From the NCBI GenBank assembly GCA_046565505.1, contig JBKHYJ010000076.1, positions 1-64,000 on the forward strand: a stretch of DNA of 64,000 bases, in the 5' to 3' direction. Origin of the DNA: JBKHYJ01 sp046565505. GTDB taxonomy: Bacteria > Acidobacteriota > Blastocatellia > UBA7656. The translations under genes were made by a program, and so were the position numbers. Shown here in pieces: positions 32,947 through 42,847 of the stretch. The notes below the pieces were generated by a model that ran no database searches, was not told the origin of the DNA, and saw nothing but the letters and a program-made list of their open reading frames with translations. The first letter of the stretch is position 1; each line of letters begins with the position of its first letter.

Positions 32947-35391
32947 ATGAAGACCGCGCCGCGAATCGCCGTGAATACCGGCCGCGCCAGCGCCGCCGCT
33001 TTCGCCCTCTGCGTGTCGATGCTCGTATCCGTCCCGCTCGCGTTCAGCACTTCTGTCTATCGCATATTCTCGCTCCCGAAGTTCGCGATACTGTTAACAG
33101 TATCGGCGGCGCTCGCCCCATTGACCGCGTGGGTCGCGATGAGCCATCGCGTCGAAGCCGCCCGGGTTTTCAGGTCGAGGCACGTAGCAATCGTGTGCCT
33201 TTACTTTGTCGCCATGACGCTCTCCACAATTCTGGGCGTGGCGCCGCAGGCGTCGCTGTTCGGCAGTTTCTATAACCAGATGGGGTTGATGACGCACTCT
33301 TGTTTTATCGTCTGTTTCTTCGGCCTGGTATTCGGCATAGGCGAGCGCGAGGCCCGCCTGCTTGCGGCGTCGCGCGCTATAGCGCTGACAGGTTTTCTGG
33401 TCGCCGCGTATGCGCTGATACAGTTTTCAGGCCACGACCCTTTCCTGCAACCAGACTCCTACTGGTCCAAGACCGAATCCGGCCCCATCATGCGAGTCAT
33501 CGGCACGCTAGGCCATGCGGATTACCTGGGCAATTTCCTCCTCTACACGACGCCACTCACGGCGGGCCTGGCGGCGTGGTCGCGTGGCCGCGCTCGCTGG
33601 CTGGCGCTGGTCGCGACCGCGCTCTCCGCCGTCGCTATAACGTGCAGCGGGACGCGCGGGGCGTGGGCAGGGTTTCTCGCCGGCATGGCCGCGTTCGTCA
33701 TCCTCGAAATGCGAGGCGTAACAGCCGGGTTGCTCCGAATGCCCCGCCGGTCAATCCTCAACGCGTCAGTCGCGTGCGCCGCAGTGCTGATCCTAATATG
33801 GGCCGTGAGCCTGAGCCCTATGTCCAGGAGCGTCGCCGTGCGCGCCCGCTCGTTGTTCGCGGAAGGCGTGACCGGGGCGGGGCGCACGCTTTTGTGGCGC
33901 GATTCGATCAAGATGATACCGGAGTTTGCGCTAACGGGGGCCGGGCCTGAAGGCTTCCGCAAAGCATTTCTCGCTTACAAATCGAAAGAGCTTGCGCGGC
34001 TAGCGCCGGGCATCAACAACGAGAGTTCGCACAACTCATACATCGACGCGGCGGTCTCTTACGGGCTGCCGGGGGCTATCCTCTACGTCGCCTCCATAGC
34101 GTCGTCACTGTCTCTCCTGCTCCGCGCGCGGCGGCGCGCAGGGAGCAAGGGCGACAGCGCCATCGCCGCCGGAATCTTTTCGTCGCTCTTAGCCGTGGCC
34201 GTGCATAACTTTTTCATCTTCGATCAAATTCCGACGGGGCTGTATTTCTTTGCCTTCCTGGCTCTCGCGCTTGTCGCGCGCGACGTGATTGATGCAGGGG
34301 GCCGCGCGCCTGAGGGTGATGGCGACCCGGCGAAGCCTCGCGCGATTTCGGCGGCGGGTAAAAAATATTCTACGAAGCCGAAGCCGGCGCTTCTGAAAAA
34401 GAAGGGGCCGAGAGTTGATGAGATGGCGGCCGAAGGGAATGAGCTTCCGAACTCGTCCCGCCTCCGGCCGAGGCTCGCGCGCCGGCCCGATTCGATCATC
34501 GCCGCCATTGGCCTTGTGCTCGTCGCGCTTGCCGCGTGGTACGTGACCTCTGTAACGCGAGCGGACAGGGATATTCACAAGGCACTGGCTTTTGCAGACG
34601 CGGGCGACGTCGATCATGTGGCTCAATATGGCGAGCGTGCGGCACGCAGCGCCGAGCCTACGGGGGCTTATGATTTTCTATTCGCGCAGGCGCTCGCCAC
34701 CTGCTCTGAGCGCATGCGGGCCGCGACCGGCTCGGGCGGACAATCAACAGCCGAGCAGAAGAGATTGACCGCCGTGCAGGATCGCGTGATTCACCTGGCG
34801 ATGGCCCACGCCGAGAAGTCCGCCGCGCACGCGCTCACGCCCGATTCAAGTTACGTGCTCCTCGCTTATCTCGCGTTGTTGGCCGACGACGCGGAGAAGC
34901 TGCGCGCTTACGCGACCGAGGCCGTCAGGTGGGACCCGAACTATTCAGACTCGCGCTGGCTGATGGCGGAGGCCTATCTCAAGGAGGGCGCTCGCGAACA
35001 AGCGGCGCGCGAAGCCGGGCTCGCGCTTGCGCTGCATCCTTCTTCGCGCAACGCGGCGTCGGCGCTGGCGCGCGCGACGAGCGAAGCCGAGGCGTATGAG
35101 CGGACGGTCGCAAAGGCGGTGGCGAGGGCGCGCAGGCTGGCCGGGGCGGGCGACGCGGAAGGCGCGCGGCGGTTGCTTCTTCGAGCGATCCGCAAATCAT
35201 CAGGCCTGTGCCCCGAGTGCCACAGGGCGCTCGCGCTCGTTTACGAGATGACTAACTCCTGTGAGGAGGCCATAGCCGAGTGGCAGACTTTCATGAGGCA
35301 AGATTCGGCGCGCGCAGTCGCCGAGCAGGTCGAGGCGCGCATAGAACAACTCAAGCAGAAAGACGTAAGGGGCGAGTGCGGGGGCGGTTGA
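32947..35391 (+). CDS. O-antigen ligase-like membrane protein with C-terminal TPR domain
   Basis: An 814-residue protein. The N-terminal part (about 15-445) has ten or more transmembrane helices and an O-antigen ligase/polymerase (Wzy_C, WaaL) region including GTRGAWAGF and the large loop with NNESSHNSYIDAAVSYGLPG. A charged linker (about 455-510), another hydrophobic helix (about 517-535) and TPR repeats (about 540-810) follow. Such WaaL-TPR fusions are common in Acidobacteria and Planctomycetes and may ligate surface polysaccharide or decorate proteins. It is alone on its strand with a 223-base gap upstream in which no clear promoter was found. Confidence 0.82.
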   Translation: MKTAPRIAVNTGRASAAAFALCVSMLVSVPLAFSTSVYRIFSLPKFAILLTVSAALAPLTAWVAMSHRVEAARVFRSRHVAIVCLYFVAMTLSTILGVAPQASLFGSFYNQMGLMTHSCFIVCFFGLVFGIGEREARLLAASRAIALTGFLVAAYALIQFSGHDPFLQPDSYWSKTESGPIMRVIGTLGHADYLGNFLLYTTPLTAGLAAWSRGRARWLALVATALSAVAITCSGTRGAWAGFLAGMAAFVILEMRGVTAGLLRMPRRSILNASVACAAVLILIWAVSLSPMSRSVAVRARSLFAEGVTGAGRTLLWRDSIKMIPEFALTGAGPEGFRKAFLAYKSKELARLAPGINNESSHNSYIDAAVSYGLPGAILYVASIASSLSLLLRARRRAGSKGDSAIAAGIFSSLLAVAVHNFFIFDQIPTGLYFFAFLALALVARDVIDAGGRAPEGDGDPAKPRAISAAGKKYSTKPKPALLKKKGPRVDEMAAEGNELPNSSRLRPRLARRPDSIIAAIGLVLVALAAWYVTSVTRADRDIHKALAFADAGDVDHVAQYGERAARSAEPTGAYDFLFAQALATCSERMRAATGSGGQSTAEQKRLTAVQDRVIHLAMAHAEKSAAHALTPDSSYVLLAYLALLADDAEKLRAYATEAVRWDPNYSDSRWLMAEAYLKEGAREQAAREAGLALALHPSSRNAASALARATSEAEAYERTVAKAVARARRLAGAGDAEGARRLLLRAIRKSSGLCPECHRALALVYEMTNSCEEAIAEWQTFMRQDSARAVAEQVEARIEQLKQKDVRGECGGG

Positions 35392-35432
35392 CCGGCCCTT
35401 TGGAGCAAGGCCGGCAGCTCGGCTCATTTTTT
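35392..35432 (+). terminator. Possible terminator after ligase-like gene
   Basis: CCGGCC (35392-35397) pairs with GGCCGG (35409-35414), and a run of six T follows at 35427-35432. The distance between stem and T-run is longer than in a canonical intrinsic terminator. Confidence 0.4.
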
Positions 35433-35611
35433 CTTACACGATTCGCCAATCAAAGAAGTATAGTGCTACCGCCAGCCGGGTAGTAATTCACACGTTCTTA
35501 TTCCCAACATGGTTTAGCTTGCGCGTGATCGCCCCGGTTAGCAGAGCCGTTCTGAATTGGTATCGCCGATCACGCCTCTTCAGAGGTCTACGAGATAAGA
35601 AAGGAGAATCT

Positions 35612-36976
35612 ATGAAAGAACCAGCCCCGTTCAAACATCCGGCCGCGTCGGCGTGGGCTATACCTGCTATTGTTTTCGCGTCAGCCCTGACAGTAGCTCT
35701 CCTGCTGCAAGCGGTGGGCTCGACGAGCCGGGCCTCATCCGGGCCGCGGCAAGAATCGAGTCGCGAGGCGGCGCTCAATAACCTACACGCCCAGCTCAAA
35801 GCGCGGGCGCCCTTCTCAGCAGAGGAGACGCAAATTCTGCTTCGATTCAAAAACGGCGAAGACGTTTCCGACCTCGAAGCCGACGTGGTAATCTCTCGCG
35901 CGCTGTATCGCCGCTACGTCGCGGGCGAATCCCTCAGCGCCGAGCAGAAGGCGTTGCTCGGCCGGTACAAAAAATTCATAGCTCGGGACGGGAAAAGAAT
36001 AGCCGACCTGGTGGAGGGCGGCGCGGGCAAGAAGGATTCATCGAGCGTCATCCCGTCCGCGGGCACCCCGAACGTATGCAACAGCACCCCCTATACAATC
36101 GCCCAATCCACGGGCGGCGCCATCGTGCCGGGGACGACGGACACGGGAAACCACTGCGACGACTGCACGACTCCAATCACCCTGCCATTCCCTTATACGC
36201 TCTACGATCAAACATTCACACAGGCCAGGGTGAGCTCGAACGGCAGCCTTCAGTTCGTCGGCAGCAATCAGAGTTTCAACGTCACCTGCCTGCCCAATGC
36301 CGGGTTCAGCTACACGATCTTTGCCTTCTGGTCCGACCTGTTCACCTTAGACAGCGCGGCCGGTCAAGGCATCTTCACCTCGGTCAGCGGCGTCGCGCCC
36401 AACCGCGTCTTCAACGTCGAGTGGCGCGCGAAGTATTGCTGTGACACAGGCCCGCCGATACTCAGGTTTGAAATCCGCCTCTTCGAGAATTCGCGGCGCT
36501 TCGACATCGTCTATGGGCAGACGGCGACGGTCGGCGAGCGCATCGCCATCGGCGTGCAGCAGGCCGCGACGGCCCCCAATGCCTGCTTCACCCAGTACTC
36601 ATGCGGGCAGTCGAACCCTGTATTCCCGGGGCTGGTGCTGACGTTCGGGGCTGACTTCGACCGCTGCGCACAGGATGATGCGACGGGCGCGCTGCTGAGG
36701 TTCAATTCCGAAAGCGGCGCCTATGAATTCCGGGATTGCAGGAAGGGCATTCTGCTGACGGGGGTGGGCGTGGTTACCAGGAGCGTCAACAACGACTTCT
36801 GCAAGGTCACTCTGTCCGACGGCGGGCCGGACCCGAAACGACCTGATCGTAACGTGCAAGTGCTGGTTAATACATGCACCGGCCGGGGAGACGCGTCCGT
36901 ATCAATCTTTTCATCGGGGCAGAGCTTCTCCGTCGGCGACAGCAACGTGGCAGACAGCACATGCGTTTGCCCATGA
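35612..36976 (+). CDS. Exported surface protein with nidogen-like beta domain
   Basis: A 454-residue protein. A signal anchor lies at about residues 14-36, and a helical charged segment covers 45-130. A Cys-bearing beta domain (about 155-345) follows in which ITLPFPYTLYDQTF, RVSSNGSLQFVG and FAFWSDLF resemble nidogen-like or similar extracellular all-beta domains. Several paired cysteines (for example YCCDTG, CFTQYSC) suggest disulphides outside the cytoplasm. The C-terminal part (350-454) has a Cys-rich tail ending CVCP. AAGGAG precedes the ATG at 35612; an upstream in-frame start at 35519 is unlikely. Function unknown; adhesion is a guess. Confidence 0.7.
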   Translation: MKEPAPFKHPAASAWAIPAIVFASALTVALLLQAVGSTSRASSGPRQESSREAALNNLHAQLKARAPFSAEETQILLRFKNGEDVSDLEADVVISRALYRRYVAGESLSAEQKALLGRYKKFIARDGKRIADLVEGGAGKKDSSSVIPSAGTPNVCNSTPYTIAQSTGGAIVPGTTDTGNHCDDCTTPITLPFPYTLYDQTFTQARVSSNGSLQFVGSNQSFNVTCLPNAGFSYTIFAFWSDLFTLDSAAGQGIFTSVSGVAPNRVFNVEWRAKYCCDTGPPILRFEIRLFENSRRFDIVYGQTATVGERIAIGVQQAATAPNACFTQYSCGQSNPVFPGLVLTFGADFDRCAQDDATGALLRFNSESGAYEFRDCRKGILLTGVGVVTRSVNNDFCKVTLSDGGPDPKRPDRNVQVLVNTCTGRGDASVSIFSSGQSFSVGDSNVADSTCVCP

Positions 36977-37187
36977 CGGTGGAAGGCTCTGATGCGATCC
37001 TCCCTGCGCTCGTACAGACTGTATTAGGCCGGGCGGGCGCGAGAAACGCCGCTGCCCGGCCTCTTATTATTTGCTCATTAATGCGGAAGGGTTATGTGCC
37101 ATCGGCGGCGCGGCGGGGTACTTTCGACGGGCAAACGCGACGCGTCTCCGCGGCGCCATCGCCTTCAGGGCGCCGCGCGGAATCGGG

Positions 37188-37781
37188 TTAGCCTCCGCTG
37201 GTCTTGCGAAGCTCCATCAGCACTTGTTTGGCGACGGCTTTGAGGGTGTCGAACACGCCTATCCCGCGGTTGGCTACGCCTTCAAAGACGGGCTCGTCCT
37301 TCCGCGCCAACTCCGCCCTGAGTTCGTGGGTCGGGATTACGTTCGGCAGGTCGCGCTTGTTGAGCTGAAGCACGTAAGGGATCTTCGTCAGGTCGTAGCC
37401 GTGTTGCTTGAGGTTCAGCTCCAGGTTGAATATGGATTCGATGTTGGCGTCCATGCGCTCGCGCTGCGAATCTGCGACAAAGACTACGCCGTCAACGCCC
37501 TTCAGTATCAGCTTGCGGCTCGCGTCGTAAAAGACCTGGCCCGGCACCGTGTAGAGGTGAAAGCGCGTCTTGAACCCCCGCACCGTCCCGAGGTCGAGCG
37601 GCAGGAAATCAAAAAACAACGTGCGGTCGGTCTCGGTCGCCAGGCTGATGAGCTTGCCTTTGGCCTGCGCGGCCGTCGAGTCGTAGATGTATTGCAGGTT
37701 CGTAGTCTTGCCGCCCAGTCCGGGCCCGTAGTAAACAATCTTGCAATTGATCTCGCGCGATGCGTAGTTAATGAACGTCAA
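37188..37781 (-). CDS. mglA: MglA-like small GTPase
   Basis: A 197-residue Ras-like GTPase of the MglA family that controls cell polarity and gliding or twitching motility in Myxococcus and Thermus. The P-loop GPGLGGKTTN (residues 19-28), LYTVPGQVFY as the switch region in place of the DxxG aspartate, and LQLNKRDLP as NKxD are visible. It lies 98 bases downstream of mglB on the same strand, so the pair forms one operon, the usual bacterial order. Confidence 0.95.
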   Translation of the reverse strand: MTFINYASREINCKIVYYGPGLGGKTTNLQYIYDSTAAQAKGKLISLATETDRTLFFDFLPLDLGTVRGFKTRFHLYTVPGQVFYDASRKLILKGVDGVVFVADSQRERMDANIESIFNLELNLKQHGYDLTKIPYVLQLNKRDLPNVIPTHELRAELARKDEPVFEGVANRGIGVFDTLKAVAKQVLMELRKTSGG

Positions 37782-37879
37782 GGCTCTTATTCCTTATCGC
37801 TGGGCCGGTGAGGTCGGGGCTCGCTACCGGCCGATGTCTCTTTTGCAGGGGCGACAGGTCCGCGTTAACCGCCCGGTCA

Positions 37880-38371
37880 TTAACTAAACAGGGCGTCTAT
37901 GTCGTCTTCGGTTATTTCCGCGAATGGCGAATCGAGCGTCATGCCCATGTCGCGCTCGTGGTCCACCTTCGAGTCGATGGCTTCAAAAATCATGCTCATC
38001 TCCGCCGTCGCCCGTTTCACGCGCAGCCGCACGAGCCCGAGGCTGGACCGCTCGTCGAAGATCACGACCAGTATGACGCGCCCCGCGACTATCGAGATGT
38101 GAATGTTGTCGCGCTCGCCTTCGTGCGAAAGGACAGGGAAGCCGCGCTCGCCTATGAGGTGGGCCAGCCCATCGGTCGCGGCGACGTTGCCGGCCGTCAG
38201 GCTCGCCAGGCTCGTCGTGTCCAGATTTATCATCTCGCCGTGCGCGGCGATCTGCTGCCCGTTCTTATCGACTAAGAAAACGAACTTGGCGTTTGCGTCC
38301 GAGCACAGGCGTGTAATCGCATGCTTGAGCTGCTCATACTCCTCTTCATACATTACGACCGGAGCCGCCAT
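37880..38371 (-). CDS. mglB: MglB-like roadblock/LC7 GTPase-activating protein
   Basis: A 163-residue roadblock/LC7-domain protein, the GTPase-activating partner of MglA. The roadblock fold spans about residues 10-125 (FVFLVDKNGQQIAAHG, LLIGERG region and VVIFDERSSLGLVRLR). The C-terminal tail is acidic (AEITEDDIDALFS). Two adjacent ATG codons exist; the second (38371) has better spacing to AAGGAG. It is the first gene of the mglBA operon, with a promoter 180 bases upstream. Confidence 0.92.
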   Translation of the reverse strand: MAAPVVMYEEEYEQLKHAITRLCSDANAKFVFLVDKNGQQIAAHGEMINLDTTSLASLTAGNVAATDGLAHLIGERGFPVLSHEGERDNIHISIVAGRVILVVIFDERSSLGLVRLRVKRATAEMSMIFEAIDSKVDHERDMGMTLDSPFAEITEDDIDALFS

Positions 38372-38374
38372 CAT

Positions 38375-38888
38375 TTCTCCTTAATGAGAGACCGACGCAA
38401 AGGATCTATGCCAGAGTTGATGCGCTGTCTCGGTGTATAGCAAGCGAGACGCCTACTTTTTAAATTGGACGTTGATCGAAACGTCAGGCGATTCGTTTGG
38501 ATCTGGCATCTTTTCAGCGATAACAGCAGGGGCATTTGTGGGGTGAGATTTTTATAGCATAGCGCACATGCCATTACAAGACTTTTCCTGGCCGCCGCGA
38601 CCCTCGCCATTACGCTCCGCGGCATCCGGCGCGCGCCGTAATGGCCCGGCCGCGCGGCCGGCCCGCGAAGGGTTTCCGGGGCGCTTTCGCGCCGTGAGAA
38701 GCAGGTCTATACTCATCAAAGAGCGGCGCAGGCGGAGGTCCAGGTGGCGAAAGACGATGCCGCGGCGGATTAAGCCGCGGCTGCCGCGACTGCCCCGCCA
38801 TGTCGGGCCCCGCTGATGAGTTACGGCCGGCCGAGCCGGGTCGGCGGCCCCCGCCATAATTTCAGGAGACCCTTGATGAGGAGATTTT
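38375..38888. other. Intergenic region between mglB and the M20 peptidase gene
   Basis: These 514 bases hold the mglBA promoter and leader on the minus strand. A small hairpin (GACGTT/AACGTC) lies near 38469, and the 16-base palindrome CCGGCCGCGCGGCCGG lies near 38646. A TATACT at 38708-38713 may be a -10 for the M20 peptidase gene. Open frames on both strands are Arg/Pro-rich and have no plausible start; I see no gene. Confidence 0.55.
38551..38579 (-). promoter_or_regulatory. Promoter of mglBA
   Basis: Reading the minus strand, TTGTAA (38579-38574) and TATAAA (38556-38551) are separated by 17 bases. The predicted leader to mglB is about 170 bases and contains the small GACGTT/AACGTC hairpin. 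Confidence 0.6.
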
Positions 38889-40055
38889 ATGGAATCAAAG
38901 TTTCAAAAGCACGTGGACCGCGACGAGATTGTTCAAATAGTATGCGACCTCGTGCGCCAGAATACGGTCAACCCGCCGGGCAACGAGTACCTCTGTAAAG
39001 AGATTGTGAGCCGGTGCATGCACTCGCTCGGGATGGAAATCTCTTACTACGAAAAGGAGCCCGGCCGCACGAACGTCGTGGGGCGGATCGGGGGCGGGCC
39101 GAGGTCCATAGGGTTCGTCTCGCACATGGACGTGGTCCCGCCGGGCGAGCTAGATCAGTGGCAGACGCCCCCGTTCGAGCCGACCATCCAGGGTGGGCGC
39201 ATTTATGGGCGCGGGACGCTCGACGATAAAGGCTCGTTCGCATGCGCGTACTCCGCATGCAAAGCGTTCCTCGCGGAGCACCCGGATTTTGACGGCACGA
39301 TATACCTGATCGCGGCGGCTGATGAGGAGGTGGGCTCGGAGCTCGGCATCATCTACCTCGTCGAGGAGTGCGGGCTGAAGTTTGACGTGGCTATAATCCC
39401 CGACGGCGGGCGAATGGACCTTTCGATCTATGGAGAAAAAGGCATACTCTGGGTCGAGATTACGAGCGCGGGCATTCAGGCGCACGGCTCGACGCCGGAG
39501 CTCGGGCGCAACGCCATAGTGCCGCTCGCCGAGGCGATCGCGCGCATCAAATCCTTGGACCTGGGGGCGGAATTCGACAGGGCCTTCGACGGCTGGTCTA
39601 TGAATGTGGGCACGATACAGGGCGGCTCGTCCACCAACACCGTTCCCGCGATGGCGCGCGCGACTATTGATTTCCGCCTGCCGAACGGGATAACCAGGGG
39701 GCAGGTGCTCGCGGGGATCGAAGAGATGCTCGACCAGGTGCGCGAGGTTTCGCCCGGCGCGGACCTGCGCATGAAAGTGATTCACGAAACCGAGCCGCAC
39801 CTGTCGGATAAAAACTCCGTCATCATCCGCAGCTTCGACAGCGCCGCGCGCCGGCTCGGGCTCCCGATGAAATACGAGACTTTCGGCGGCAACACCGTCG
39901 CAAAGAATCTTTTTTTCGCCGGCATCACTTCAGTCGTGCATTACCCCGGCGACGACAAGCTGGCGCACGTCCCGAACGAGTTTGTCATCATAGATGAGCT
40001 TGTGCTCGGGTCGGTCCTCTACGCCGAGACACTGGAATCCTACTTCTTTGGCTGA
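38889..40055 (+). CDS. M20-family metallopeptidase/deacylase
   Basis: A 388-residue di-zinc hydrolase of the ArgE/DapE/ACY1/CPG2 family. The metal-binding and catalytic motifs are SHMDVVPPG (His near 79, Asp near 81), GRGTLDDKG and AADEEVGS, followed by the dimerisation domain (about 190-300) and a C-terminal His in VHYPGDDKLAH. GAGGAG precedes the ATG. Substrate unknown: acyl amino acid or dipeptide. The relatives often annotated as YgeY/peptidase (N-acyl-lysine) are similar in length. It stands alone, followed by the lytic transglycosylase gene. Confidence 0.88.
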   Translation: MESKFQKHVDRDEIVQIVCDLVRQNTVNPPGNEYLCKEIVSRCMHSLGMEISYYEKEPGRTNVVGRIGGGPRSIGFVSHMDVVPPGELDQWQTPPFEPTIQGGRIYGRGTLDDKGSFACAYSACKAFLAEHPDFDGTIYLIAAADEEVGSELGIIYLVEECGLKFDVAIIPDGGRMDLSIYGEKGILWVEITSAGIQAHGSTPELGRNAIVPLAEAIARIKSLDLGAEFDRAFDGWSMNVGTIQGGSSTNTVPAMARATIDFRLPNGITRGQVLAGIEEMLDQVREVSPGADLRMKVIHETEPHLSDKNSVIIRSFDSAARRLGLPMKYETFGGNTVAKNLFFAGITSVVHYPGDDKLAHVPNEFVIIDELVLGSVLYAETLESYFFG

Positions 40056-40167
40056 TTAAGGGCGGGCCGCGAGCGGGCGGGGGCGCGTAACCGAAACATG
40101 ACCTGTGAACCGGGGACGGCCTGCGCGCCCGTCGTTCTCCGCGCGTCGAATTATTCAAGGGGTGTTA

Positions 40168-42621
40168 ATGTATCGACCTGTTATTGCAGCAGCCATGCTG
40201 GCGCTTGCCGCGCTCGCGGCCCCGGCCGCCGCACAGGGCTTACAAACCAGGGCTAACGAGATACGCGCGGCGATGGTCGCGCGCGACTTTGAGCGCGCCG
40301 AGCGGCTCGCGCGAGACTTGCGCGCGGGCGATCAAGACTCATTCACCCGCAACAACTATGATTACCTGCTCGCGCGGCTTGTCGAGAGGCGCGGCGCGGG
40401 GGCCGAAGCCTCGTCCCTTTACCTGAGCCTGCTGGGCCGAAACTCCAGTCTATCCCAATACGCGCTCTGGCACCTGGCGGCAATCGCCCGCGCGGGCGGT
40501 GACCTCGCACTTGAGCGGCAGTACCTCACCCGGCTTCTGGCCGTATTCCCGTCGAGCGCCCTCGCGGCGCGCGCGCGCGACAGGGTGATCGACAGTCATT
40601 TCGAGAGCGGAGATTACCGCGCGAGCATAGCGCTGCTCCGGCCCATTGCGTCCCCCGCCGGCGTGCGCGGCCGCAACGCGATGGCGCGGCTCGGCCTGGC
40701 CTATGCGAAGGTAGGGGACGCGCAATCGGCGCGCGCGCTTTTCAATCAACTCGTCGGGGCGTCGCGGGATGACTACGCGCTCGCCGCGTCCGCGGAGCTT
40801 GACGCCCTGGACGCCGCGTCGGGCGTGAAGCCCACGGAGTTTGAAGCCCTGCGGCGCGCGAGAATTTATCTTGCCAACCGCCACTGGTCCGAGGCTCGCC
40901 CACATTTCCTAGACCTGGTCGAGCGTTTCCCGGACAGCCCGAATCGCGCCGAAGCCCTTTATCAAATCGGCTTCACTTTCTACCGCGACGACAGGCAGCA
41001 AGACGCCATCAAGTGGTTCGAGCGGGCGCATCAGGAGTTTTCAGCTAAGAAGGAGGGCGAGCAGGGGTATTACTGGGTGGGCACCGCGCTTCAAAAAGCG
41101 CGGAGTTATGAACAGGCCGCCCGCCGCTATTCCGACTTCATCGCGGCGTACCCTAATAGCGATCTTGTCGAAGGGGCGTACCGCAACGTGGTTGATAGCC
41201 TGCGGTACGCGGGCAAGGATGATGAGGCGGTTGAATGGTGTCGCCGCATACAGCAGCGGTTCGCGAATCAACCGCTGGCGACGGTCGGGCTGTTCAACGA
41301 GGCGCGGATTGAACTCGCGCGCGGCAATTACGACGCGGCGCTTCAGCTCCTGACGAGAGTTCAGGCCCAGCCCGTCAGCCCGCGACTGGTCAGCGCGCCC
41401 ATTCGCGGCGAAGCGGCCTTCATGCGCATCTACGCGCTTGAGCAGATGGGTCGCGTCGGCGAGGCGGCCCGGCTGTACCTTGCCATACCTGCGGAGCGGG
41501 ATAATTACTTCGGCAATCGCGCAACTCTGCGGCTGAGGGCGATTGCCGCGACTGAAGATGGCCGCCGCGTCGTCGAGCCGCTCGCGCGCGGCTACCGAGA
41601 GCAGGCGCATGCGGCTCTCCGCGCGGGCCGCTATGGCGAAGCGAAAGACGCGGCTACGCAGGCGCTCCGACTCACGGCCGACGCGGACGCGCAGCGCGAT
41701 CTGCTCGCAATACTGCGCGCCGGCTACGGCCAGCTCCCTGCTTACAACATCGGAGGGCGCTTCCGGCTGATCGACGCCGCGCGCCCTCCGATCACTTCGC
41801 CCGGCCCGGTCCCGGCCGATACGTCACACTCGGCTCTGGCCGCGGAGTTACTGTTCCTGGGCGTCTACGACGAAGGCGCCGCGGAGCTGAGGCTAGGGGG
41901 GTTGGCGGGCTCGCGCGCGGCGAATGACTCCGGCGAAGAGGCTGACGAAAACTCGCCGCGCGCTGTGGCGGTCTCGTCAACCGCCTCGGTAGGGGACGCC
42001 GCGTACTCTCTCGCGGTCTACAGCAACCGAGGCGACGAAGCGTGGCACGCCGTCAAATTCGGCGAGTCGGTCGCAAAGACCATCCCCCAGGACTACAGGC
42101 TTGAGCTTCTGCCGCGCGACCTCGCGGAATTGATCTACCCGGCCCCGTACCGCGACCTGCTCAAACATTATGGCGGCAAGAATGATATTGACCCGCGGCT
42201 CGTGCTGTCGCTTGCTAGGCAAGAGAGCCGGTTTAACCCCTCCGTTAAGAGTCCTGCCGCGGCGCGCGGCCTGCTTCAATTCATTAACGAGACCGCGCTG
42301 AAGCTGGCGGAGCAGGAGGGCATGAAGAACTTCGAGCTCGACGACGTGTACGACCCGGCATTGGCTATCCGCCTCGCCGCGCGCAACGTGGCTAACCTGC
42401 TCAGGCAATTCCCGGATAATCCGTACGCGGTGGCGGCTTCTTACAACACTTACGATACGAACGTGGAGCGATGGATATACCGCTCGCGCTCGAACGACGT
42501 TGACCGATTCACGGTCGAAATATCGCTGCCGGAGACGAAGGATTACGTCGCGAAGGTGATGAACAACTACTGGGCCTACCAACAGCTCTATGACCGCGAC
42601 CTCGGCCCCCGCCGGCCGTAA
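40168..42621 (+). CDS. Soluble lytic murein transglycosylase (Slt70-like) with TPR domain
   Basis: An 817-residue periplasmic enzyme that cleaves peptidoglycan with 1,6-anhydro product formation. It has a signal peptide (1-24), long TPR-like helical repeats (about 30-560) and an SLT domain (about 660-800). The catalytic Glu is near 686 in ARQESRFNP, followed by AARGLLQF and AVAASYNTYDTNVERW. AAGGGG lies five bases before the ATG at 40168; an upstream in-frame ATG (40105) would bury the signal peptide. A perfect hairpin terminator follows the gene. Confidence 0.92.
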   Translation: MYRPVIAAAMLALAALAAPAAAQGLQTRANEIRAAMVARDFERAERLARDLRAGDQDSFTRNNYDYLLARLVERRGAGAEASSLYLSLLGRNSSLSQYALWHLAAIARAGGDLALERQYLTRLLAVFPSSALAARARDRVIDSHFESGDYRASIALLRPIASPAGVRGRNAMARLGLAYAKVGDAQSARALFNQLVGASRDDYALAASAELDALDAASGVKPTEFEALRRARIYLANRHWSEARPHFLDLVERFPDSPNRAEALYQIGFTFYRDDRQQDAIKWFERAHQEFSAKKEGEQGYYWVGTALQKARSYEQAARRYSDFIAAYPNSDLVEGAYRNVVDSLRYAGKDDEAVEWCRRIQQRFANQPLATVGLFNEARIELARGNYDAALQLLTRVQAQPVSPRLVSAPIRGEAAFMRIYALEQMGRVGEAARLYLAIPAERDNYFGNRATLRLRAIAATEDGRRVVEPLARGYREQAHAALRAGRYGEAKDAATQALRLTADADAQRDLLAILRAGYGQLPAYNIGGRFRLIDAARPPITSPGPVPADTSHSALAAELLFLGVYDEGAAELRLGGLAGSRAANDSGEEADENSPRAVAVSSTASVGDAAYSLAVYSNRGDEAWHAVKFGESVAKTIPQDYRLELLPRDLAELIYPAPYRDLLKHYGGKNDIDPRLVLSLARQESRFNPSVKSPAAARGLLQFINETALKLAEQEGMKNFELDDVYDPALAIRLAARNVANLLRQFPDNPYAVAASYNTYDTNVERWIYRSRSNDVDRFTVEISLPETKDYVAKVMNNYWAYQQLYDRDLGPRRP

Positions 42622-42641
42622 AGCCTGATCACCCTGCGTGA

Positions 42642-42672
42642 CACGAAACCGGCTCCTGCGGCCGGTTTCGTG
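42642..42672 (+). terminator. 12-bp perfect hairpin after the transglycosylase gene
   Basis: CACGAAACCGGC (42642-42653) and GCCGGTTTCGTG (42661-42672) enclose the loop TCCTGCG, 21 bases after the stop. No U-tract. The central 23 bases (42645-42667) are identical to a stretch inside the TPR gene at 18561-18583. Confidence 0.7.
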
Positions 42673-42847
42673 CCCTTGATACTTCTTAATTCGCGGCCCG
42701 CGCGCCGGCCGCGCCTCTCCGGCCGCGGGCGACCGGCCCGTCACAGTGTATCTAAAATTCTTTCGCGGGCCGCTAACCTTTTCGCCTTATCATGTCTCTA
42801 TACTCATGAGGGCTATCGCTGACGTTCGCGGTGGCACGGGAGCGCGG

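Noticed and set aside
38552..38857. Small frames on both strands between mglB and the M20 peptidase gene
   Set aside because: Arg/Pro-rich, no ribosome-binding site, and they overlap the mglBA promoter.
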